From positions 1 through 39,863 of the forward strand of contig CACHRX010000008.1 of the NCBI GenBank assembly GCA_902582385.1: a stretch of DNA of 39,863 nucleotides, written 5' to 3'. Source of the DNA: an uncultured Pelagibacteraceae bacterium (GTDB lineage: Bacteria; Pseudomonadota; Alphaproteobacteria; Pelagibacterales; Pelagibacteraceae). Position 1 is the first letter of the stretch, and every line of letters starts with the position of its first letter. Positions 25,854-33,254 of the stretch are shown one piece after another. Made by a program: the position numbers and the translations under genes. Below the pieces are notes generated by a model. The model did no database searches. It worked only from the letters and a program-made list of their open reading frames with translations, and was not told the DNA's origin.

Positions 25854-26405
25854 ATGGAACTTATAAAGCAAAATACTCAATCACAAATAATTAAATCACT
25901 ACTTGTTATTTTTTTTGGGTCAATAATTCTAGCTATTTCAGCAAAAATCAAAATTCCTTTCTACCCTGTGCCAATGACTATGCAAACATTTGTTGTATTA
26001 TTTTTAGGGATTAGCTTTGGGTATAAAATAGCTATTGCTACTGTTGGTTTGTATTTAATTGAGGGCATTGCTGGGATACCTGTTTTTTCTAACTCTCCTG
26101 AAAGAGGAGTAGGTTTAATTTACTTTACTGGTCCAACTATGGGTTATTTAATAGGATTTATGTCTGCGTGTTTTTTAGCGTCTTTTATAACAACCAAAGA
26201 TAATTATTTCATGATTTTATTTAAATTAATTTTATCAGTCTCAACGATATATATCTTGGGTGTTGTTTGGTTGGGAATACTTATTGGATGGGATAAGCCA
26301 CTGGTCCAATTAGGTGTTACACCATTTTTATTAGCTGAGTTTACTAAGATAGCACTTTTAACTATTTTAACTAAAAAACTTTTAAAATTAAGAAAATTTA
26401 TTTAG
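25854..26405 (+). CDS. bioY: Biotin transporter BioY
   Basis: A 183-residue inner-membrane substrate-binding (S) component for biotin uptake. Family motifs are PFYPVPMTMQTFVVLFLG at about 36-53 and GPTMGYLIGFMSACFLASF at about 93-111, with six hydrophobic helices. BioY can work alone or with an ECF ATPase module (BioMN); no such genes are near. Its presence fits vitamin dependence in streamlined ocean bacteria. It diverges from polA (46-bp gap) and its last 8 bases overlap the tail of regA. Confidence 0.92.
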   Translation: MELIKQNTQSQIIKSLLVIFFGSIILAISAKIKIPFYPVPMTMQTFVVLFLGISFGYKIAIATVGLYLIEGIAGIPVFSNSPERGVGLIYFTGPTMGYLIGFMSACFLASFITTKDNYFMILFKLILSVSTIYILGVVWLGILIGWDKPLVQLGVTPFLLAEFTKIALLTILTKKLLKLRKFI

Positions 26406-26961
26406 GAGATCTCTTTGAAAGAATTCTTTGTAGGGTTCTTCTATGCATCTTAAGTCTTCTTGCTGTCTCAGATACATTTCGGTTACATAACTCAAATACT
26501 CTGTGAATATGTTCCCACTTAACTCTATCTGCTGACATTGGATTTTCAGGTGGAGCAGCTTTTTTTGACGGATCAGCTAATAAAGCTTTTTCTACATCTT
26601 CAGCATCTGCTGGCTTAGCTAGATAATCAATAGCACCTTCTTTAATAGCAGCAACTGCTGTAGGTATGTTTCCATAACCAGTTAACATGATAATTCTGCT
26701 ATCTGAATTAGATGTTTGTATTTCTTTAACAACTTCTAATCCATTGCCATCTGCCAATCTTAAGTCAACTACTGCAAAACCAGGTTTTTTTATTTTAACC
26801 GAATCTATCCCTTTTTTTACACCCTCTGCTTGAATGACCTCAAAACCCTTCTTTTCCATAGCCCTAGCTAATCTTTCCCTAAAAGGGTTGTCGTCATCGA
26901 CTATTAACAGTGATTTATTATCAAAATCAGCTAAATTTTGCAGTGGAGCTTCATTTTTCAT
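26398..26961 (-). CDS. regA: Redox response regulator RegA/ActR/PrrA
   Basis: A 187-residue regulator. The receiver domain (about 15-130) has phosphoacceptor D66 in VVDLRLADGNG, an acidic pocket in IVDDDNPF, and the late Lys in YLAKPADA. A proline-containing linker leads to a short Fis-type helix-turn-helix, NVSETARRLKMHRRTLQRIL at about 160-179. This C-terminus is almost invariant in RegA/ActR/PrrA, which tune respiration, carbon and nitrogen use to redox state in alphaproteobacteria. The usual neighbours regB and senC are missing, so the kinase must lie elsewhere. It converges on bioY (8-bp overlap) and diverges from the polyamine operon. Confidence 0.93.
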   Translation of the reverse strand: MKNEAPLQNLADFDNKSLLIVDDDNPFRERLARAMEKKGFEVIQAEGVKKGIDSVKIKKPGFAVVDLRLADGNGLEVVKEIQTSNSDSRIIMLTGYGNIPTAVAAIKEGAIDYLAKPADAEDVEKALLADPSKKAAPPENPMSADRVKWEHIHRVFELCNRNVSETARRLKMHRRTLQRILSKRSPK

Positions 26962-27110
26962 AAATCATATATGGATACTTTATTTCATAATTCAATAGGA
27001 AATTATTTGCTTTACATTGAGCAACTATTCAATTAACTGCTGCATTTACTAAAGTTTTTTAAATATTTAAAAGACTTTTTTTTGTTAAATTTTTTTGGGA
27101 GGCATTTTAA
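26962..27110. promoter_or_regulatory. Intergenic region between regA and the polyamine operon
   Basis: This 149-bp stretch is the longest gene-free gap in the window and must hold the divergent promoters of regA and the polyamine operon. Visible features are a TTGCT...AGCAA inverted repeat at 27007-27024, an AT-only palindrome TTTAAATATTTAAA near 27057-27071 and a strong GGGAGG ribosome-binding site at 27097-27102, eight bases before the decarboxylase ATG. I see no convincing -35/-10 pair and no riboswitch I can name. Confidence 0.4.
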
Positions 27111-28295
27111 ATGCAAAAATTTAAATCAGTTGAAGAATTGGTAAATCAACTGAGACCTGATAAACCGGTTTATTGTATTAGAAAGAATTCTGTTCTTTCT
27201 GCTTCAAATTACTTTCAAAAAAAATTTCCAGGAAAAATTTTATACGCAGTAAAAACTAACCCTCATGATGAGATCATTAAAACTCTAATAAAAAGTGGAA
27301 TAGACCAATTTGATGTGGCCTCTATTGAAGAAATAAAAGCAGTCAGAAAATTTAGCCGAACTGCTAAATGTTCTTATATGCACACAGTTAAGAGTAGAGA
27401 AAGTATTAAAGAGGCTTATTTAAAATATGGTATTAAAACATTTGCCTTAGATACAAAAGATGAATTAATAAAAATTATTGAGAGTACTGATAATGCTAAA
27501 GATCTTGAATTATTTGTAAGGGTTGCAGTATCAAATGAACATGCTGAAATAGACTTATCTAAAAAATTTGGTGCTTTAAGTTCTGAAGCTTCAGGATTGT
27601 TAAGATTAGTTAAACAAAATTCAAATAAAATTGGATTAAGTTTTCACGTTGGGTCACAATGTATGCATCCAATCTCTTATACTAAAGGTATTGCTGAAAT
27701 AGGAAATATAATTAAAAAAACAAAAATTATACCTAATTACATTAATGTAGGGGGAGGCTTTCCAACAATATATCCTGATTTAATTCCTCAATCATTAGAT
27801 AATTACTTAGAAGAAATTAAAAGAGGTTTAGATAATTTGAAATTAGATAATATGCCAGAAATTATTTGTGAGCCAGGAAGAGCTTTGGTTGCTGAAAGTG
27901 GCTCAACTATAGTAAGAGTTGACCTTAAAAAAAAACAAAAGCTTTATATAAATGATGGGACCTATGGAACACTTTTTGATGCAGGTACTCCAAATATAGT
28001 TTTCCCATCTAAAATGATAAAAGATAATTCTAACAAAATTATTTCAAAAAAATTAACTGCTTTTGATTTTTATGGTCCAACTTGTGATAGCATGGATTAT
28101 ATGAAAGGTCCTTTCCTTCTTCCAAATAACATTAAAGAAAATGATTATATAGAATTAGGTCAATTAGGTGCTTATGGTTTAACCTTTAGAACTCAATTTA
28201 ATGGATTCTTTTCAGATGAAATTTATGAAGTTGAGGATAAACCAATCATGACTCTTTATGATAAAGAAATTAATAAAGCAACATTGGTTGCTTAA
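27111..28295 (+). CDS. PLP-dependent ornithine/arginine-type decarboxylase (alanine racemase fold)
   Basis: A 394-residue group IV amino-acid decarboxylase. PLP lysine K48 lies in YAVKTNP, the phosphate-binding loop is GGGFP at 214-218, CEPGRALVAESG (253-264) is typical, and C325 in GPTCDSMD is the catalytic cysteine from the partner subunit. Family members act on ornithine, lysine, diaminopimelate, arginine or carboxy-polyamines. The specificity region NDGTYGTLFDAGTPN differs from the NDGxYGSFN of many bacterial ornithine decarboxylases, so the substrate is open. The downstream genes act on agmatine, which makes arginine a real candidate. It leads a four-gene operon; its TAA shares a base with the next ATG. 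Confidence 0.85.
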   Translation: MQKFKSVEELVNQLRPDKPVYCIRKNSVLSASNYFQKKFPGKILYAVKTNPHDEIIKTLIKSGIDQFDVASIEEIKAVRKFSRTAKCSYMHTVKSRESIKEAYLKYGIKTFALDTKDELIKIIESTDNAKDLELFVRVAVSNEHAEIDLSKKFGALSSEASGLLRLVKQNSNKIGLSFHVGSQCMHPISYTKGIAEIGNIIKKTKIIPNYINVGGGFPTIYPDLIPQSLDNYLEEIKRGLDNLKLDNMPEIICEPGRALVAESGSTIVRVDLKKKQKLYINDGTYGTLFDAGTPNIVFPSKMIKDNSNKIISKKLTAFDFYGPTCDSMDYMKGPFLLPNNIKENDYIELGQLGAYGLTFRTQFNGFFSDEIYEVEDKPIMTLYDKEINKATLVA

Positions 28296-29338
28296 TGTCA
28301 CAAAATAAAAGCTTAGGTCATAATAGTAAGAAAGATTTTTTAAAAAATCCTGTAGAGCATATAGATATTACATCTTTCGATGCCAGAAAGATTATTTCAT
28401 CTATGGAAAAAATGTCATTTGTATCTAGAGAAACTGCTAATGCAGCAAATATATATAATGAAATGTTGAGAGATAAAGAGTGTACGATATTTTTAACTTT
28501 GGCTGGTTCTACTTCTGCAGCTGGATGTATGAATATTTATAAAGATCTAGTAAAATACAATATGGTAGATGCTATTGTTGCGACCGGAGCATCAATAATA
28601 GATATGGATTTTTTTGAAGCTTTGGGCTTCAAGCATTATCGAGGGTCCCAATTTCAAGATGATACTGAACTAAGAAAAAACTACATTGATAGAATTTATG
28701 ACACTTATATAGACGAGGAAGAATTGCAAATTTGTGACAAAAAAATTTCTGAAATAGCAGATAATTTGGAGCCTAGAAGTTATACTTCAAGAGAATTCAT
28801 AAATGAAATGGGTAAGTATTTAAAAAAAAACTCTGTTAAAAAAGACTCTTTAATTGAAACAGCATATGAAAATAATGTTCCAATATTTTGCCCTGCTTTC
28901 ACAGACTCTAGTGCAGGTTTTGGATTAGTAATTCATCAAGAAAAAAATCCAAAAAAACATATGACTATTGACTCGATAAGAGAATTTAGAGAGTTAACTG
29001 AAATTAAAATCCAATCAAAAGGTTCTGGTTTGTTTATGATTGGTGGAGGAGTGCCAAAAAATTTTATTCAAGATACTGTAATATGTGCCGAGCTTTTAGG
29101 TAAAGAAGTTGATATGCATAAATATGCTGTACAAATTACTGTGGCAGATTCTAGAGATGGAGCTTGTAGTAGCTCAACTTTAAAAGAAGCAAGTTCTTGG
29201 GGTAAAGTTGATGTAACCAAAGAACAAATGGTTTTTGCAGAAGCAACAAGCGTACTCCCTTTAATAGCTAGTGATGCCTATCACAGGGGTGAATGGAAAA
29301 ATAGAAATAGAAAAAACTTCTCAGAAATTTTTAGGTAA
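28295..29338 (+). CDS. Deoxyhypusine synthase-like enzyme (homospermidine-type)
   Basis: A 347-residue protein of the deoxyhypusine synthase (DHS) family. It uses NAD to move an aminobutyl-type group onto an amine through an enzyme-lysine imine. That lysine is K304 in SSWGKVDV, matching SWGK of human DHS. TLAGSTSAAG (68-77), DAIVATGASI and GGGVPKNF (250-257) are further NAD- and substrate-site motifs. Bacteria have no eIF5A precursor, so hypusine formation is not the role. Bacterial DHS-like proteins are linked to homospermidine or a bis-guanidino form of it. The position between a decarboxylase and two agmatine-pathway enzymes supports a polyamine role. Start overlaps the decarboxylase stop by one base. 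Confidence 0.82.
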   Translation: MSQNKSLGHNSKKDFLKNPVEHIDITSFDARKIISSMEKMSFVSRETANAANIYNEMLRDKECTIFLTLAGSTSAAGCMNIYKDLVKYNMVDAIVATGASIIDMDFFEALGFKHYRGSQFQDDTELRKNYIDRIYDTYIDEEELQICDKKISEIADNLEPRSYTSREFINEMGKYLKKNSVKKDSLIETAYENNVPIFCPAFTDSSAGFGLVIHQEKNPKKHMTIDSIREFRELTEIKIQSKGSGLFMIGGGVPKNFIQDTVICAELLGKEVDMHKYAVQITVADSRDGACSSSTLKEASSWGKVDVTKEQMVFAEATSVLPLIASDAYHRGEWKNRNRKNFSEIFR

Positions 29339-29339
29339 G

Positions 29340-30221
29340 ATGAAAAAAAAAACCACTATTGGTTTAATCCAAACAAAAGTTTCGGATAGTCCAATAAAAA
29401 ATATAGAAAATTCTGTTAAAAAGATTAAGGAAGCCGCAAGAAAAAAAGCAAAAATAATTTGTTTGCCAGAACTATTTCTTTCACCTTATTTTTGTCAAAC
29501 TGAAAATCATTCAAAATTCAAATTAGCAGAAAAAATTCCAGGGCCAATTACTAGCTTGTACTGTAAGCTTGCAAAAGAACTTTCTGTTGTATTAATGATT
29601 TCTTTATTCGAAAAAAAAACTTCTGGGTTCTATCATAACACAAGTATTGTAATTAACGAGATTGGTAAAATTATTTCTAAATATAGAAAAATGCATATTC
29701 CGGATGATCCTGGTTATTATGAAAAATTTTATTTTTCTCCAGGTGATCTGGGATTTAAATCTGTAAAAACCAAATATGGAAAAATTGGTTCATTAGTTTG
29801 CTGGGATCAATGGTTCCCTGAAGCAGCAAGACTTACTGCCCTTAAAGGAGCTGAAATATTATTTTATCCAACAGCGATAGGATGGCATCCAAAAGAAAAA
29901 AGAAAGTTTGGAAATTCACAGTTAGAAGCTTGGATTACAATGCAAAGATCACATGCTATTGCAAATGGTGTTTTTGTAGCTGCAATTAATAGGACAGGCT
30001 TAGAAAAAATAAAAAATAAAAAAATTCAATTTTGGGGTAATTCTATAATTATTGATCCTAATGGTAATATTATTAAACAAGCAAAATCTAACAAAGAAGA
30101 AATAATGATATGCAATATTGATTTAAAGAAAATCGAGACTGCAAGACAACACTGGCCTTTTTTAAGAGATAGAAGAATTGACTATTATAAAGGCTTACTT
30201 AAAAACCCAGAAGATGAATAA
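29340..30221 (+). CDS. aguB: N-carbamoylputrescine amidase
   Basis: A 293-residue nitrilase-superfamily amidase that hydrolyses N-carbamoylputrescine to putrescine, CO2 and ammonia. The catalytic triad is E44 (LPELFL), K117 (YRKMHIP) and C154 (VCWDQWFPEAARL). CWDQW-PEAAR is specific to the AguB branch. The frame is open upstream to 29271, but I place the start at 29340: it follows AGGTAAG and begins where family members begin, one base after the stop of the DHS-like gene. It has a run of ten A right after the ATG. It acts on the product of AguA, encoded next. Confidence 0.92.
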   Translation: MKKKTTIGLIQTKVSDSPIKNIENSVKKIKEAARKKAKIICLPELFLSPYFCQTENHSKFKLAEKIPGPITSLYCKLAKELSVVLMISLFEKKTSGFYHNTSIVINEIGKIISKYRKMHIPDDPGYYEKFYFSPGDLGFKSVKTKYGKIGSLVCWDQWFPEAARLTALKGAEILFYPTAIGWHPKEKRKFGNSQLEAWITMQRSHAIANGVFVAAINRTGLEKIKNKKIQFWGNSIIIDPNGNIIKQAKSNKEEIMICNIDLKKIETARQHWPFLRDRRIDYYKGLLKNPEDE

Positions 30222-31290
30222 AGAATTATCTTTAGAGGGTTTTAGAATGCCTGGAGAGTGGGAGTCACAAAAATCTGTTTGGATAATTTGGCCCTATAAT
30301 AAAAAAGATTGGCCTGGTTTATTTGATAATATTCCTGAGGTAGTTAGTAAAATTATTTCCTTCTTATCAATTAATCAAAATGTAAACCTATTAATAAGAA
30401 ATCATAAAGATGGTATTAAAATCAAGATGATACTAAAGAAATTTAAGCACAAAATTTCTAATATAAAATTTCACCTAATACCAACTAATAGAATTTGGGT
30501 TAGAGATAGTGGTCCAATATTTCTAATCAACGATAAAACTAACAGTAAAATTATTCTAAATTTTAGATTTAATGGATGGGCAAAATATAAAGACTTTCAA
30601 AAAGATGATAAAATTAATTTTAAAATTTCTAAAATAACTCAAATAAAAAAAGTTGAACCTAAGGTTAAAATTAAAAATAAATTAAAAAAAATTATATTAG
30701 AAGGTGGTGCGATCGATGTTAATGGCCAAGGTTCAATAATTTTAACTAAAGAATGTCTTCTAAGTAAAATACAAGAGAGAAATCCAGGAGTTTCAAAATT
30801 TAAATTAGAAAAAGTTTTAAATAAGTATTTAAATGTGTCAAATTTTATATGGTTAAATAAAGGGATAGAGGGTGATGATACACATGGGCATGTTGATGAT
30901 ATTACAAGATTTGTATCAAAAAACACGATCATGACAGCAATTGAAAAAAATAGAAATTATAAAAATTATAAAAATTTAAAAGAAAATCTTAAAATTTTAA
31001 AGAATTCAAAAAATACTAATGGAAAAAAATTTAAAATTATTGAAATTCCAATGCCTAAACCTTTGTATGTAAATAACACAAAAGTACCAGCCAGTTACCT
31101 TAACTTTTATATTGCTAATAAGATTGTTCTTCTTCCAGTTTTTAATGATAAAAATGATAAGAAAGTACTTTTAATATTTAAAAAATTTTTTAAATCAAGA
31201 AAAATAATACCTATTGATTGTAGTGAGCTTATTTGGGGATTTGGAGCAATACATTGCATGACCCAGCAAGAACCATCCGTTTCGACCTAA
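30214..31290 (+). CDS. aguA: Agmatine deiminase
   Basis: A 358-residue enzyme of the peptidyl-arginine deiminase fold that converts agmatine to N-carbamoylputrescine and ammonia. The N-terminus GFRMPGEWESQKSVWIIWPY is the AguA signature. RIWVRDSGPIF carries a substrate-binding Asp, GDDTHGHVDDITRF the catalytic His/Asp region, and the nucleophile is C348 in IHCMTQQEP near the end. I chose the ATG at 30214, overlapping aguB by 8 bp; an upstream ATG at 30178 lies deep inside aguB. It is the last gene of the polyamine operon. Its TAA interlocks with the TAG of the convergent transporter in the four bases CTAA. Confidence 0.93.
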   Translation: MNKELSLEGFRMPGEWESQKSVWIIWPYNKKDWPGLFDNIPEVVSKIISFLSINQNVNLLIRNHKDGIKIKMILKKFKHKISNIKFHLIPTNRIWVRDSGPIFLINDKTNSKIILNFRFNGWAKYKDFQKDDKINFKISKITQIKKVEPKVKIKNKLKKIILEGGAIDVNGQGSIILTKECLLSKIQERNPGVSKFKLEKVLNKYLNVSNFIWLNKGIEGDDTHGHVDDITRFVSKNTIMTAIEKNRNYKNYKNLKENLKILKNSKNTNGKKFKIIEIPMPKPLYVNNTKVPASYLNFYIANKIVLLPVFNDKNDKKVLLIFKKFFKSRKIIPIDCSELIWGFGAIHCMTQQEPSVST

Positions 31291-31835
31291 GCGGCTTTCA
31301 GAGTTCCTAAAAGCAATCTAAAAGGAATTAACATAACTAAGGCAACAAATATTTTGACGGCGAGGTCGCCTAAAGATAAAGTAATCCAAGGTATTCCTGT
31401 TGCATAAAAGGATATAGAAAAAAATAAGAAAGTATCAACTGTTGAGCCTATAAAAGAAGAGGTTAACGGTGCAACAAACCATTCCCTTTTTCTAAGATTA
31501 TCAAAAATTTGAACATCTAATAATTGAGCAACTAGAAATGCAGTACCTGACCCAATAGCAATTCTTAACGATATAAGGTCTGCAAAATTTGTAGAAAACA
31601 AAAGAGTAAAACTAATTCCAATAACAAAACCAATATAAACAATTTTTCTAGCAACCAGTTTTCCAAAAGATCTATTAGCAAGATCAGTGATTAAGAAAGC
31701 AACTGGATAGCTGAATGCACCATAAGTCAATATTTCTTCTAAACCATAATACCTAATTGGAAACTGAACTAAATAATTAGATGCTAGCACAATACCTCCC
31801 ATCAAAAATGAGAGCATCAAGAATGTTTTATTCAT
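31287..31835 (-). CDS. Queuosine precursor transporter (VUT/YhhQ family)
   Basis: A 182-residue inner-membrane protein of about six helices. Family motifs are FSYPVAFLITDLANRSFG at about 41-58, where the acidic residue sits in a membrane helix, and AFLVAQLLDVQIFDNLRK at about 99-116. STVDTFLFFSISF follows in helix five. The E. coli member YhhQ imports 7-cyano-7-deazaguanine or preQ1 for queuosine in tRNA. It lies right after rpmB with a 1-base overlap, so translation components share a transcript. Confidence 0.85.
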   Translation of the reverse strand: MNKTFLMLSFLMGGIVLASNYLVQFPIRYYGLEEILTYGAFSYPVAFLITDLANRSFGKLVARKIVYIGFVIGISFTLLFSTNFADLISLRIAIGSGTAFLVAQLLDVQIFDNLRKREWFVAPLTSSFIGSTVDTFLFFSISFYATGIPWITLSLGDLAVKIFVALVMLIPFRLLLGTLKAA

Positions 31836-32149
31836 CAGGCAGATTTAGATTGAATAGGTTTTTTTTGAAATGGAGATTTAATCAGCAAACTTTTTTTTAG
31901 TTTTTTTAATCTTGGAGACAAATTTTTATTTTTTACTGTTTTTAAGAATTCATCAAAACTTCCTTTTTTATCGACAGATCTTACACCAGCATTACTTACT
32001 GTAATTTTCATACTTCTTTTTAAAAGTTCACTAGTAAATTTAACTTTTTTTAAATTAGGCAGAAATCTTCTTTTAGTCTTGTTGTTAGCGTGACTAACAT
32101 TATGACCTTTCATAGGATTTTTTCCAGTTAGTTCACATTTTTTTGCCAT
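31835..32149 (-). CDS. rpmB: 50S ribosomal protein L28
   Basis: A 104-residue basic ribosomal protein. The N-terminus [33 protein letters not shown] is nearly the L28 consensus in its first 33 residues (cited in parts: [18 protein letters not shown]). [14 protein letters not shown] is the second conserved block. It has a C-terminal extension compared with the ~78-residue E. coli protein, as is common in alphaproteobacteria. A good promoter stands so close upstream that the mRNA would have almost no leader, and no Shine-Dalgarno is seen. rpmG, the partner in many bacteria, is not next to it. Confidence 0.96.
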   Translation of the reverse strand: MAKKCELTGKNPMKGHNVSHANNKTKRRFLPNLKKVKFTSELLKRSMKITVSNAGVRSVDKKGSFDEFLKTVKNKNLSPRLKKLKKSLLIKSPFQKKPIQSKSA

Positions 32150-32161
32150 AATAACTTCGAC

Positions 32162-32190
32162 TATATAAGGTGAGATATGGATTGCGTCAA
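32162..32190 (-). promoter_or_regulatory. Sigma-70 promoter of rpmB
   Basis: On the minus strand TTGACG (32190-32185) and TATATA (32167-32162) are separated by exactly 17 bases. The -35 matches the consensus at five of six positions. Transcription would begin near 32155, about six bases before the rpmB ATG at 32149. A second reading of the -10, TATAGT two bases further on, gives a better hexamer with a 19-base spacer. Confidence 0.6.
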
Positions 32191-32207
32191 GTTTATATGA
32201 TTTAAGA

Positions 32208-33254
32208 TTATCTTTTTTTACCTATAATCTCAGTAAAATTCTTAACGCCATCTTTTAACAGTAATTCTTTTAACTCTTTTTTGATAATACCCACTACATT
32301 TGGACCTCTATAAACCATCCCAGTATAAAGCTGAACATAATCAGCACCCGCTAAAAATTTTTTATAAGCACTTATACCTGAGTCTACTCCCCCCACTCCT
32401 ATAATTTTAATTCTTCCTTTTAAAATATTATAAAATTTATCAATTAAATTTGTAGATTTTTCCTCAATTGGTTTACCTGATAATCCACCTTTTTGATGCT
32501 TTAAAATATTGCTCAATCGATCTCTAGTCGAGTCTGAGGTATTTGAAATAATTACAGCTTCAATATTATTGTCTAAAAGAACATCAGAAATTTTACTTAT
32601 ATCCTGATCACTTATATCAGGTGATACTTTCACAACGATTGGGATTGATGTCTTTAAATCTTTTTTTTTTTCATTAATCATTTTTAATAGTTTATCTAAC
32701 TTTAATTCGTCATGGAAATTTCTCAAATTTTCAGTATTGGGTGAAGAAATGTTTATGGTCATATAATCAGCAATTTCATGAAAAGTTTTAAAACATTGTA
32801 TGTAATCACTATTTCTATCATTGGTGTCTTTGTTTGGACCTATGTTTACTCCTAGTATACCAATTTGTCTTTTAGATTTAATCCTATCTAAAACATTTTT
32901 TGCGCCTAAATTATTAAAACCCAATCTATTAATCAGGGCCTCATCTTCGACCAATCTAAAAACTCTAGGTTTAGGATTTCCAAATTGTTTGAGAGGAGTA
33001 ACTGTACCAACTTCAACAAAACCAAAACCAAGTTTGAATAGGGAATTGTATACTTCAGCATTTTTATCGAAACCAGCCGCTATCCCTATGGGATTTTCTA
33101 TATCTTTTTTAAATAATCTCGTTTTAAATAAAGGATTGTTCTTATCTTCATCCAGAATATTTGGAACAAAATTAAATTTTAAAGATTTAATAGCTAAACT
33201 GTGGGCTGTCTCAGGATCTAATTTGAAAATTAAAGATCTTAAATTTGAAAACAT
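32208..33254 (-). CDS. pyrD: Dihydroorotate dehydrogenase (quinone), class 2
   Basis: A 348-residue FMN enzyme of pyrimidine synthesis that oxidises dihydroorotate to orotate and passes electrons to quinone. The N-terminal extension (about 1-45, [16 protein letters not shown]) that docks class 2 enzymes to the membrane is present. [11 protein letters not shown] and [18 protein letters not shown] are class 2 motifs. The catalytic base is a serine in [11 protein letters not shown], where class 1 has cysteine. [10 protein letters not shown] and [16 protein letters not shown] bind the FMN phosphate. The ATG shares one base with the stop of lysS, so the two genes are coupled. Confidence 0.95.
   Translation of the reverse strand: MFSNLRSLIFKLDPETAHSLAIKSLKFNFVPNILDEDKNNPLFKTRLFKKDIENPIGIAAGFDKNAEVYNSLFKLGFGFVEVGTVTPLKQFGNPKPRVFRLVEDEALINRLGFNNLGAKNVLDRIKSKRQIGILGVNIGPNKDTNDRNSDYIQCFKTFHEIADYMTINISSPNTENLRNFHDELKLDKLLKMINEKKKDLKTSIPIVVKVSPDISDQDISKISDVLLDNNIEAVIISNTSDSTRDRLSNILKHQKGGLSGKPIEEKSTNLIDKFYNILKGRIKIIGVGGVDSGISAYKKFLAGADYVQLYTGMVYRGPNVVGIIKKELKELLLKDGVKNFTEIIGKKR

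Noticed and set aside
27057-27071. AT-only palindrome before the polyamine operon as an operator or terminator
   Set aside because: Perfect AT palindromes of this size arise easily in such AT-rich DNA, and nothing else supports a binding site.
26962-27110. speF-type leader RNA before the decarboxylase
   Set aside because: The known motif is longer and I could not find its conserved stems; a covariance search would be needed to revive the idea.
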